Positions 1-7,644 of a stretch of 64,000 nucleotides of DNA are shown piece after piece. The translations under genes were made by a program, and so were the position numbers. A model generated the notes under the pieces. It worked only from the letters and a program-made list of their open reading frames with translations. It searched no databases and was not told where the DNA came from. The DNA comes from Phocaeicola massiliensis B84634 = Timone 84634 = DSM 17679 = JCM 13223 (GTDB lineage Bacteria > Bacteroidota > Bacteroidia > Bacteroidales > Bacteroidaceae), in assembly GCF_000382445.1 (NCBI RefSeq), contig NZ_KB905475.1, positions 248,001 through 312,000 of the forward strand, written 5' to 3'. The stretch's first letter is position 1, and every line of letters starts with the position of its first letter.

Positions 1-1335
1 TATATCTCTTTGTGATGTTCCACTAAGCAGAGTGGTTTTACCTCCTCCCGGCGAACCATCCAAAACAATGCGTTTGGGTTTTCCCCATCCTCGTGTATTT
101 CCCCAAATCTGAGCTTTTTCCCATAATTGTTCAAATTCGCTATAAAAGATGTTTTGCCATTCGCTGTGTTCTTTAACCATTAATAGCGGCCTTTTTTCAG
201 GTTCATAATTTGTCAAAAAATAGGGTCTGACATTTATTATCTTTTTGCCATCCTTCTTTTTAAAATATTCAATGCCGAAAGGAGGGAAATTATTCAGAAC
301 ACGGATTTCCACTCTGTTTCTGCCTTTATCATATTCTTTGATTTCTTGAAGCCACTGATATGACACCGGCACATTTTTCCTATCAACTATAGGTCTTAAC
401 TGTCCATAATCGATAGCCGGTGAGTGTTGATTCACAATAAGAAATTTGCACACACAGCCATTGTCTATCGCATGACATACGGCAGACTTATGAGAGCCTA
501 AAAAGTTAACCCCTGTTCTTGCCATAAAAAAGAACTCTTCGGCATTCTTCAAATTGTCTGATATATCAGCTTCTAAGGGACGTTTCTTTTGCGAAAAAAA
601 GATAATAGGATTATCTTCTAAGATATTCACTTTATTTGTAGCATCAGCGAAGCCATTAGATTGAGGAGACGGTTTGCTTTCAGTGAAAAAATCGGCCAGT
701 TTAAATATATTTCCTTTTGCAATAATTGAGGCGCACTCTTTTTTTGATGCTATTTTCTTCCAAAAGTTCTCACGTAATTTGGATTTATCGGCAACTCTAT
801 CAATCAAGTTGAATAAATCATCTAAAGCGCACGACTTATGATTGGTTAAATCGACAAAGTCTTGCAAATCCTGTATGTCTTTGTGTGTTTCTCTATTAAC
901 AAAAGATATTAATTTGGTAAACGCTAATGCACCTGCCGATGGTATATAAATCTTTTTATACTTTACTCTTTTGTTTTCAAATGCTATGGAGTATTCTTTT
1001 ACTAATAAATCCCAATCGATATCTGCATATGGTTCTCTTTCTTTTATTTTGGGACCAAAAGAAATGATTAAGCCATTTTTCTTGTTCTTTATATGGTAAT
1101 CAGGACGATATTCATCCATATTCTCATCAAAAATATCCCATTCGTTTGTAGGATATAATTCACGAATAATCGTGTTTCTGACTGCATCAGAGCAAACAAG
1201 ATCTATGTCTTTAGACTCTCTGGCCGGATAGAAGTATTTTACAGCCAAACCTCCGATTAGAAGGTGTTTTTCATTTAAAATATCATCAATTCTACCCAAT
1301 TCTTTTTTAGCTTCCGCACTTTCAATATAAACCAT
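1..1335 (-). CDS. Multidomain protein: nucleotidyltransferase-like N-terminus, P-loop C-terminus (3' end off window)
   Basis: This is an open minus-strand frame of 445 codons that runs off the left edge, so its C-terminus is missing. Residues 20-45 read LLIGGLAVKYF...SKDIDLV, which fits the GG...DxD signature of the nucleotidyltransferase fold seen in AbiEii/MNT-type proteins. A middle segment (about residues 265-300: FFMARTGVNFLGSHKSAV followed by NGCVCKFLIVN) resembles small PLD-like or DUF5919-type domains, but this is weak. At about residues 427-435 there is a Walker A loop, GSPGGGKTT, so an NTPase or nucleotide-kinase-like domain begins as the window ends. The ATG at 1335 was chosen because an in-frame stop lies 13 codons upstream and no other ATG intervenes. 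The function is unknown. An accessory, possibly defence-type, role is only inference from the domain mix. Confidence 0.7.
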   Translation of the reverse strand, partial: MVYIESAEAKKELGRIDDILNEKHLLIGGLAVKYFYPARESKDIDLVCSDAVRNTIIRELYPTNEWDIFDENMDEYRPDYHIKNKKNGLIISFGPKIKEREPYADIDWDLLVKEYSIAFENKRVKYKKIYIPSAGALAFTKLISFVNRETHKDIQDLQDFVDLTNHKSCALDDLFNLIDRVADKSKLRENFWKKIASKKECASIIAKGNIFKLADFFTESKPSPQSNGFADATNKVNILEDNPIIFFSQKKRPLEADISDNLKNAEEFFFMARTGVNFLGSHKSAVCHAIDNGCVCKFLIVNQHSPAIDYGQLRPIVDRKNVPVSYQWLQEIKEYDKGRNRVEIRVLNNFPPFGIEYFKKKDGKKIINVRPYFLTNYEPEKRPLLMVKEHSEWQNIFYSEFEQLWEKAQIWGNTRGWGKPKRIVLDGSPGGGKTTLLSGTSQRDI

Positions 1336-1440
1336 ATCTTCAAGATTATATATTATTCTTTTTTCAATGGCAGCTTATGAATATTCAATTTGTGTCCATA
1401 TAAATAACAAACTGCCAGCTATTTATCATTTGATATAAAA

Positions 1441-1491
1441 AAGCGGGGAAAGAACCATTCCGTTGATAGGAAGTGTTTTCTTTCCCCGCTT
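1441..1491. repeat. Perfect 14-bp inverted repeat
   Basis: AAGCGGGGAAAGAA (1441-1454) is exactly complementary to 1478-1491 across a 23-nt loop. It lies between the left-edge gene and the end of surface-protein gene A. It may be a terminator-type hairpin or the end of an accessory segment. Confidence 0.5.
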
Positions 1492-1524
1492 GAAAGAGTC
1501 TATAATTTCTACTTTGGGTAGAAG

Positions 1525-1548
1525 CCGCTTCTCACGAAGGAGAAGCGG
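1525..1548. terminator. Hairpin downstream of surface-protein gene A
   Basis: A 9-bp stem, CCGCTTCTC/GAGAAGCGG, has a 6-nt loop and sits 21 bp beyond the stop of the minus-strand gene. The T-rich tract lies on the plus-strand side, so termination of the minus-strand transcript is plausible but not certain. Confidence 0.45.
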
Positions 1549-1568
1549 ACTTTTACTTTATAGTATGA

Positions 1569-4568
1569 TTATTTTTTAATAGTAACAGTATAAGTCTTGG
1601 TCATTACCATGCCCCACTTATCTGTAACCTTCATGTTCACTTTCAGCTCAGCCTTACCATTAACCAAATCAGATGCTTTAATGTCAGCTTCTGCTTTAGC
1701 TGTAAATTTACCGTCAGTACCGATTGTGGTTGATGTCACAAATTTCTCAGCCAATTTTGTATCGTCCCATGCAAATGTTACAGACTTGATTTCATCAGAA
1801 GCCGGTTTAGCTTGAGTTGTTACAGTTTCTTTCTTGGTATCGTATGCCAACTTATCTTTGTAAGCTTTGAACAAAGCAACTTCAGCACTGGCGTCTCTTG
1901 CAGCTTTTTCGTCTGCTGACAAACCAGCCTTGTCACCCCATGTTCCGTTGTTATAAGTATAATACTTGTTAACCTCAGTCATGATAGTTTCCCAGCCTTT
2001 CAAAGTACTATTCTCACTTCCTACTGTTACATCATTGTTTTCAACAGTCAAGAAGAACTTATCATCTGCTCCCAATGCAGTATAAGCATCAACAGTCATA
2101 CCGAATTTAATCAGGTCAGCCTTCGCAATTTCGATAGGAGTAGCATCAGTATTCACTACATACTTACCGGCAGCATCTTTCTTAGGAGCGTCATAGTCAG
2201 TAACATCTTTTTGAGTAGAACCGCCTGCGTTTCCGAATAATGTCAGAGCCTTGCCCTTGTTGATACCCAAAGCATAAACAGCAGAGATATTAGAAGTCAT
2301 ATTAACTTCTTTACCAAAGGCGCCAGTAATAGCTTTTACTGTTACGTTAGAACCATCAGCAGTATAAACCGAGCTCTTAACAATAACCTTGAAGTCATAG
2401 TCAATAGTGTTTTTAGCATTGCCATACAAGGTATAAGTAGCACGGATATTACGTTCCTTGTTCAACATATATTCGTTAGCTTTAGTATCATCACCATTCC
2501 AAGCATTTTGGTATACGCTTAAACGACCTTGATCATCAATCCAGTCTATTGCGCCCATTTCTGTATCAGCACCCATCGCTTCTTCCCAAGCTTTGTGATC
2601 CAAGTCGATATAAGTTACATCACTACCGGCGAAATCAGGAGCCAAGATACCGTCTTCCAAATCGTAAACCACCTTATTATTTACGATTGTATAGTCACCG
2701 ATAACTTGCAATACATTGGCTGTAGTAAAGTCAGGTACCAACTTGAAGATATCTTCTGCCTTCGGATTAGAAACAATCATAGTAGCTTCAGATTTCACAA
2801 TTGTTGCAGCACCGTCTGTTGCTTCAAATACAATTGCATAAGTTCCGGGTACATAGTTTGCAGCATTCAAGCTAAAGCCGAACTTAGCGAAGTCACTGTA
2901 TGATGTAGCTGTTGCTTTGCCGTCACTCTTATACTGAGCAAGATTGTTATCATCTGTTGTATAAGTATATGTTGCTGTTTCAGGCTTGTCACCATTTTCG
3001 TCCAACAGATAAACACTCATTGTCTTACCAGCTTTGAAGAATGCATCCTTCTGAGTTGCAGTAGTAAACTGGAAGTCAGCAACATCCCAAAGAACATTCT
3101 GTGTATAAGCACCGCTAACTTTCTCAGTAGATAATGTTACATTCTTGTCTTCCAAACCACCGGCTACTTGAATATCCTGATTAACTGTTACATCAATATC
3201 CTCATCAACAGCAGAACCATTCAAACCAAGTGCTATAACGTTCAATTTAACAGTAATGCCAGATACATTGGCAGGCATATTGGCAATAGTCAATACATTT
3301 CCGTCCAAAGACAAACCATATTGTTCAATATTCAATTGGTCGCGGAGTTTTACAATAGCTTTACCTTTGTATTCATTTGCATAGATGATACCGGCTTTTT
3401 CAGTCTTAGCATCAACAGCTGTCAAATCAATAGTAGGAGCATAAGTTACAGTACCAGCGTTTACATCAACGTTTTCATTCACATCGTCTGCAGAAACTTG
3501 ATATGCAAAAGCAGTCTTGACAACTGTACCCTTTTCGTTTTCTACAACCAAAGATGCTTCTTCATTCTCAGTAGTTGCATATTTTTTATCTTTTTCATTG
3601 TATGCAGGTTCTACGTCCAATGTCCACAAGCAATCTTCTGTTTTAGCGGCTCTAGACATACTACCATTGTTTACTTTCCAGTCGTCTGCAATACCTTTAA
3701 CAGGGTTAGACAATGCAATATCAAGAACTTTTCCTTTAGCCAGTTGCAAAGAGAAATCAAACTTATCAGTCAATTCCACATTTGCGGGATTTACCAATAT
3801 CGGCAATTCGCCACCTTGTTTTACTATAGCATTTGCAGCAATACCGGCAAGGTCAGTGAATTTCTCAGTCAATGTCTTATATGCCTTCTTTGCTTTTTCT
3901 GTAGTATTCTTTACAGCAGGTTGCCACTTTGCAGTTTGGAATTTAACCTTAACTACAGCAGCAGGAGCTTCCACTACAAATGCATCAGAAGTAGCAGGCA
4001 AAGTCACCTCTTGGAACTTGCCGGTTTCGTCAGCGATATGCAATACATAAACGCCATCCTTCTTTACAACATAGGCACTAGTACCTTGTGCAGAGATTTC
4101 AGTAGTCTTTTCTACGAATTCACCTTTAACGGCATCCCATTCGTAAACTACCCACATTCCATTGGCGTCGATTTTGGGAGAAGGAGCAGTAGCTCCCGGC
4201 TTACCATCTTCTCCATCTTTTGCTATAGCTTGAGAAGTGGTCTTTTCACCGTCCTTGTACCAGAAACCGTCTTCACCGATAGTCCATTCAGTACCGTCTT
4301 TTCCATCTGCCCCCTTGATACCTGTAATGGAGGTAGTAGTACCGTCGCTCATGGTTACAGCGAAACCGTTTTCAACAGGAGAGATGTTGGTTACCCATTT
4401 TCCTTCTCCTACCAGTTTCTGCAAAGCTGCAATAGCATCCTTGTTAGAGTTGATTTGGCCTTGCAAATTCTCGATGTCATCATCATAGTCTTTACAAGAC
4501 ACAAATGTTCCTGTTGACGAAACCATTAAGGCTCCGAACAGGATTGCACTTAAAAACTTTTTGTTCAT
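1569..4568 (-). CDS. Phase-variable S-layer-type surface lipoprotein, copy A (999 aa)
   Basis: The N-terminus MNKKFLSAILFGALMV...GTFVSC gives an SPII-type signal with Cys25, followed by KDYDDD, which resembles the Bacteroides surface-export signal for lipoproteins. Residues 32-60 (ENLQGQINSNKDAIAALQ) look like a short coiled coil, and residues 80-130 carry Gly-Asp-rich GADGKDG repeats. The remainder is a long Thr/Ala/Asp/Lys-rich, beta-strand-like region ending in a VTDKWG motif. The leader is shared almost exactly with the copies at 7604, 56703 and 62043, while the rest diverges. By recollection the leader matches the BT1927-type S-layer family of B. thetaiotaomicron (DUF4988/PL29 N-terminal region in annotation). 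It starts 44 bp after its AraC-type regulator, so it is probably expressed only when the upstream invertible promoter points this way. Confidence 0.8.
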   Translation of the reverse strand: MNKKFLSAILFGALMVSSTGTFVSCKDYDDDIENLQGQINSNKDAIAALQKLVGEGKWVTNISPVENGFAVTMSDGTTTSITGIKGADGKDGTEWTIGEDGFWYKDGEKTTSQAIAKDGEDGKPGATAPSPKIDANGMWVVYEWDAVKGEFVEKTTEISAQGTSAYVVKKDGVYVLHIADETGKFQEVTLPATSDAFVVEAPAAVVKVKFQTAKWQPAVKNTTEKAKKAYKTLTEKFTDLAGIAANAIVKQGGELPILVNPANVELTDKFDFSLQLAKGKVLDIALSNPVKGIADDWKVNNGSMSRAAKTEDCLWTLDVEPAYNEKDKKYATTENEEASLVVENEKGTVVKTAFAYQVSADDVNENVDVNAGTVTYAPTIDLTAVDAKTEKAGIIYANEYKGKAIVKLRDQLNIEQYGLSLDGNVLTIANMPANVSGITVKLNVIALGLNGSAVDEDIDVTVNQDIQVAGGLEDKNVTLSTEKVSGAYTQNVLWDVADFQFTTATQKDAFFKAGKTMSVYLLDENGDKPETATYTYTTDDNNLAQYKSDGKATATSYSDFAKFGFSLNAANYVPGTYAIVFEATDGAATIVKSEATMIVSNPKAEDIFKLVPDFTTANVLQVIGDYTIVNNKVVYDLEDGILAPDFAGSDVTYIDLDHKAWEEAMGADTEMGAIDWIDDQGRLSVYQNAWNGDDTKANEYMLNKERNIRATYTLYGNAKNTIDYDFKVIVKSSVYTADGSNVTVKAITGAFGKEVNMTSNISAVYALGINKGKALTLFGNAGGSTQKDVTDYDAPKKDAAGKYVVNTDATPIEIAKADLIKFGMTVDAYTALGADDKFFLTVENNDVTVGSENSTLKGWETIMTEVNKYYTYNNGTWGDKAGLSADEKAARDASAEVALFKAYKDKLAYDTKKETVTTQAKPASDEIKSVTFAWDDTKLAEKFVTSTTIGTDGKFTAKAEADIKASDLVNGKAELKVNMKVTDKWGMVMTKTYTVTIKK

Positions 4569-4666
4569 AATAGAAAAACTTTAAATTTATAAATTTAAAA
4601 AACTAAAATTGGTTATACATAATTTATTGATTCTGAGTGCTGTGCTCTCATTTCATATTTCATATA
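4528..4666. repeat. 139-bp perfect inverted repeat, left copy (partner 7506-7644)
   Basis: This segment is base-for-base the reverse complement of 7506-7644. It spans the last codons of the regulator, the 44-bp gap and the first 14 codons of gene A. The flanking coding sequence is clearly diverged, so the identity exceeds what protein conservation needs. It contains the perfect palindrome TTTAAATTTATAAATTTAAA just upstream of the start codon. Confidence 0.95.
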
Positions 4667-5110
4667 TCTTTTTGGAGATAAGCCCGTCATTTTCTTGAAG
4701 GCGGCGTAGAACGTGCTTCGCGACAGGAATCCGCAATATTGGGGTATCTCCTCGGGTGAATATTTGTCCGAACGGAGCAGTTCCTTGGCATATTCCACCC
4801 GATATTTGTTCAGTAAATCTTTCAGGTGACAGCCGAAGTAGCGGTTTATCACATTGGATAAATAAGTCTGGTTCGTTTCAATCATTCCACTTAGTTTCTT
4901 CAGCGAGATTTCCGGGTCAAGAAACACTTGGCGCACTTCCAAGTAATACAATACATATTTATATATTTCACAATCGACTTTTCTTGCTTTCTCCGGCTCA
5001 CGACCTGCAAACTTCTGCTCCCAATAAATATGAGCAGCTCTGAAAAGCAGATTTTTCTGCCTTTCGGAAGTAAAAGTGCGCTTGTCGCGGTGTAGAAACA
5101 GGTAGTCCAT
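4613..5110 (-). CDS. Short AraC-type HTH regulator of copy A (165 aa)
   Basis: The C-terminal half (about residues 68-152) reads as an AraC-family double helix-turn-helix: LSLKKLSGMIETNQTYLSNV, then NRYFGCHLKDLLNKYRVEYAKELL, then CGFLSRSTFYAAFKKMTG followed by SPKRYM. The N-terminal 65 residues are too short for a sugar-binding cupin and hold no recognisable domain. It differs from the regulator of copy B at about 26 of 165 positions. It is the first gene of an operon with surface gene A, so it is likely a co-expressed local activator or autoregulator. The start ATG is conserved with copy B, including the preceding AGAGACGATAAAAAG stretch. Confidence 0.85.
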   Translation of the reverse strand: MDYLFLHRDKRTFTSERQKNLLFRAAHIYWEQKFAGREPEKARKVDCEIYKYVLYYLEVRQVFLDPEISLKKLSGMIETNQTYLSNVINRYFGCHLKDLLNKYRVEYAKELLRSDKYSPEEIPQYCGFLSRSTFYAAFKKMTGLSPKRYMKYEMRAQHSESINYV

Positions 5111-5183
5111 TGTACTTTCTTTTTATCGTCTCTATTTCAGATAATTACTCACTTTTCAAACCCTTAAAAAAGGGTTGCGTTCG

Positions 5184-5384
5184 GTGCATCTCTTAGTAAG
5201 AGATACACCGAACGCACATAATCGCTTTATTATTAATAGTTTAAGCCGATAAAAAAGTGTCCTATAACTTAAGACTAAAGATATTTTTGCATTTGTCTTG
5301 TGATTTTTCTTCTCAAAAAGTTTTAATTATCAAAACTTTGTGTAAATTTGCAGCGAAAAGTGTATCTCTTACTAAGAGATGCAC
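5184..5384. promoter_or_regulatory. Invertible promoter of copy A, predicted OFF orientation
   Basis: Two 25-bp sites at 5184-5208 and 5360-5384 are exact reverse complements of each other. Each is itself nearly palindromic around ATCTCTTA-S-TAAGAGAT. They bracket 151 bp that contain a Bacteroides -7 box, TAAATTTG at 5343-5350, on the plus strand, with a weak T-rich -33 region near 5321. The operon to be driven (4613-5110, 1569-4568) lies to the left on the minus strand, so the box points away from it. Flipping the segment would place the box near 5218-5225, pointing at the regulator about 110 bp away. The plus-strand 76-codon frame across this region on the other strand is not credible as a gene. 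Confidence 0.8.
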
Positions 5385-5816
5385 TTTTTTTCTTCTATCT
5401 CCTAAAACTTTATTCATCACATTTCCAGATGATTGAATCTCGCTAATCATCTGTTTCGCTCCTGACTTGAGAATCTTAACGGATGTCAACATATTATAAA
5501 GGGCTAAGTCCGGATATTCTTGAAAAGGGGGAATTGTTTCCAAAGCCGGCTTAAGGGTTTTTCAACGGGCTTTTCGGGAGGTAATGGAATCGTTGAAGGC
5601 AAGTTTGAAGGGATTTGGGAAGTGCGGCTGAAACGAGAATGAGGAGGTGGTGTAATCAGTGTGGATTACAAAACATGCCGAGATTATTAGAAAGATAAAG
5701 TTTTTTTTGAAAGCGCAATGGCTTATCCGACAACAAGCGGAAGTGACGTGTGAACCTGAACGTACGCAGGCATAAGTTTATGCATTCGTATGTACTGTAT
5801 CAGGTTCCACTGTGTT
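5385..5816. other. Inner arm and spacer, no credible gene
   Basis: From 5385 to 5489 the sequence is an imperfect inverted copy of 6684-6788, for example 5472-5489 against 6684-6701 with one mismatch. It is therefore the inner end of the large A/B inverted repeat. From 5490 to 5816 I see no gene, only the downstream side of the ATPase pseudogene. Confidence 0.6.
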
Positions 5817-6411
5817 TTACATCGGGCAGTCCCAGTCCGGTGCATCTGTTTTATCGGGAGGACAATTTATACCTCTTCCATCCTTGCCAGCTCCCATCCG
5901 CAGAACTGCATCACATTGTTCCGCCGACTGTGCCTCGAACTTGTCTTTCGGGAGATATTTTAGTTCCAGAATGTAGCTGTGCTCCACCTCAGGATATCGC
6001 TGCAGGTCCGGCATGAGGAACATGTCGCAGAAACCGTGGTTCAGCTCCACTTCGGGCATGGTCAGGTAATAGGCATTGATACTCAGGTAGGCTGTGAAGA
6101 AACCTTGAATGTTCCTTTCGCCCTCTATGCTGCTGCGTACCGATGAGTTGTCCTTATAAGCGCGGGCTATAAAATCAAGGGCCGGACGCCAATCCCCGTC
6201 GAAAGTCATTCTTTCGGGAAAGGTCATAATAACTGCGGATCATATCCAGAAAAAGGCTCTTTCCGAAACGTCGGGGACGAGTAAAAATGAGGTAGTGCGC
6301 CTGATCTTCCAATAAGGGCAGATACATTGTCTTGTCCACATAATAGCAGTTCTGTTCCATCACATCCGTGAAGTTTGACATTCCGTAAGGTATACCTTTT
6401 ATCGCTTCCAT
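5817..6411 (-). pseudogene. Broken AAA-ATPase-like / PD-(D/E)XK nuclease family gene
   Basis: Two overlapping frames hold the two ends of a family protein that is usually around 500 aa. The upstream piece (6411-6175) begins MEAIKGIPYGMSNF and contains YYVDKT, LIFTRPRRFGKSLFLDM and YYD, typical of the AAA-ATPase-like domain (PF09820). The downstream piece (6227-5817) contains FFTAYL, ELNHGFCDMFL and YILELKYLPK, typical of the C-terminal PD-(D/E)XK nuclease domain (PF08011). The middle of the protein, about 300 residues, is missing, the frames are shifted, and the end after AEQCDAVLRM is abnormal. It lies between the two invertible promoters and is probably a passenger remnant. Confidence 0.8.
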
Positions 6412-6788
6412 AATCTATTCTCTTTTTGAGTTTAGTATGAAGGGCAAAGTGATGATGCCTTTCACACTAATTTCTCATAAACAGGCGGTTTCAGCAGTTG
6501 TTATGTGTGAAAGGAGGTATGCAATAAACTTTCTACCGGGTTAATTTTTGCCTTTTTCTTCTTTTTATCAATCGATAAAAGTGTTTTAGAAAAAGACTTT
6601 GTTCTTTTTGAAAAACACTTAAGTCTTTCTCAGAAACTCCTTGGTCTTTTTTGAAAACTTCAAGGTCTTTTCATTATGATACATTGACATCTGTTAAGAT
6701 TTGCGAGTTGGATGTAAAACAAATGATTGATGGTACTTAACTTGTTGGGGATGTGGTGAATAAGATTTCAGGAGAAAGAAGAAAAAAA
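6412..6788. other. Non-coding spacer with degenerate short repeats
   Basis: The stretch 6570-6675 has several degenerate copies of an AAGTCTTT...GAAAA motif. From 6684 it becomes the inner arm of the A/B inverted repeat. I see no gene. Confidence 0.5.
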
Positions 6789-6988
6789 GTGTATCTCTTA
6801 CTAAGAGATACACTTTTCGCTGCAAATTTACACAAAGTTTTGATAATTAAAACTTTTTGAGAAGAAAAATCACAAGACAAATGCAAAAATATCTTTAGTC
6901 TTAAGTTTCAGGATACTCTTATGCTCACTTAAATAATTAATAATAAGTTATTTATGCGCGATTGTGTATCTCTTAGTAAGAGATGCAC
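6789..6988. promoter_or_regulatory. Invertible promoter of copy B, predicted OFF orientation
   Basis: The 25-bp sites at 6789-6813 and 6964-6988 are inverted repeats of each other (24 of 25 match) with the same ATCTCTTA-S-TAAGAGAT core as the copy A sites. They enclose 150 bp. The -7 box TAAATTTG lies at 6823-6830 on the minus strand and points left, away from the regulator at 7062. Inversion would put it near 6947-6954, facing the regulator. The sequence outside 6988 (CGAACGCAAC then a T-run) matches the outside of the copy A site at 5184. Confidence 0.8.
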
Positions 6989-7061
6989 CGAACGCAACTC
7001 TTTTTTAAGGGTTTGAAAGATGTGTATTTATTTGAAATAGAGACGATAAAAAGAGAGTACA

Positions 7062-7559
7062 ATGGACTACCTGTTTCTACATCGCGACAAGCGCACTTTT
7101 ACTTCCGAAAGGCAGAGGAATCTGCTCTTCCGGGCTGCCCGGCTTTATTGGGAGCAGAAGTATGCGGACAGCGAAGTGGTTCCGAAAAGGAAAGTCGATT
7201 GTGAGCTATATAAATATGTATTGTATTATTTGGAAGTGCGCCAAGTGTTTCTTGACCCGAAGCTTTCACTGAAGAAGCTGAGCAATATGATTGAAACGAA
7301 CCAGACTTATCTGTCGAATGTGGTCAACCGCTACTTCGGTTGCCATCTGAAAGAGTTGGTGAACACGTATCGGGTGGAATATGCCAAGGAACTGCTCCGT
7401 TCGGGCAAGTGTCCGCCGGAGGAGCTGCCCCAACGCTGCGGGTTCCTGTCGCGAAGTGTGTTTTATGCTGCTTTTAAAAAGGTGACGGGTGTTTCTCCCA
7501 AACGTTATATGAAATATGAAATGAGAGCACAGCACTCAGAATCAATAAATTATGTATAA
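7062..7559 (+). CDS. Short AraC-type HTH regulator of copy B (165 aa)
   Basis: This is the paralogue of the regulator at 4613-5110, about 84% identical, with the same layout: an uncharacterised N-terminal 65 residues, then an AraC double HTH (LSLKKLSNMIETNQTYLSNV, CGFLSRSVFYAAFKKVTG, SPKRYM). It precedes surface gene B by 44 bp and follows an invertible promoter. The start was chosen by conservation with copy A; the two 5' regions are nearly identical for more than 100 bp. Likely a local co-transcribed activator of its surface protein; its target is inferred from position only. Confidence 0.85.
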   Translation: MDYLFLHRDKRTFTSERQRNLLFRAARLYWEQKYADSEVVPKRKVDCELYKYVLYYLEVRQVFLDPKLSLKKLSNMIETNQTYLSNVVNRYFGCHLKELVNTYRVEYAKELLRSGKCPPEELPQRCGFLSRSVFYAAFKKVTGVSPKRYMKYEMRAQHSESINYV

Positions 7560-7644
7560 CCAATTTTAGTTTTTTAAATTTATAAATTTAAAGTTTTTCT
7601 ATTATGAACAAAAAGTTTTTAAGTGCAATCCTGTTCGGAGCCTT
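7506..7644. repeat. 139-bp perfect inverted repeat, right copy (partner 4528-4666)
   Basis: This is the exact reverse complement of 4528-4666. It marks the outer boundary of the A/B inverted repeat and lies within the start of gene B. Confidence 0.95.

Noticed and set aside
3168-4517. Long plus-strand frame of 449 codons antisense to surface gene A
   Set aside because: It is rich in Ile, Ser, Cys and Phe with no motif, has no ribosome site, and mirrors the codon pattern of the real minus-strand gene; similar frames lie opposite parE, the GH95 gene and the other surface genes.
5313-5543. Minus-strand frame of 76 codons across the left promoter segment
   Set aside because: It runs through the 25-bp site and the -7 box, and the mirrored sequence at 6684-6830 has a stop, so it is not conserved as a protein. 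A relic of an older gene in 5385-5543 remains possible.
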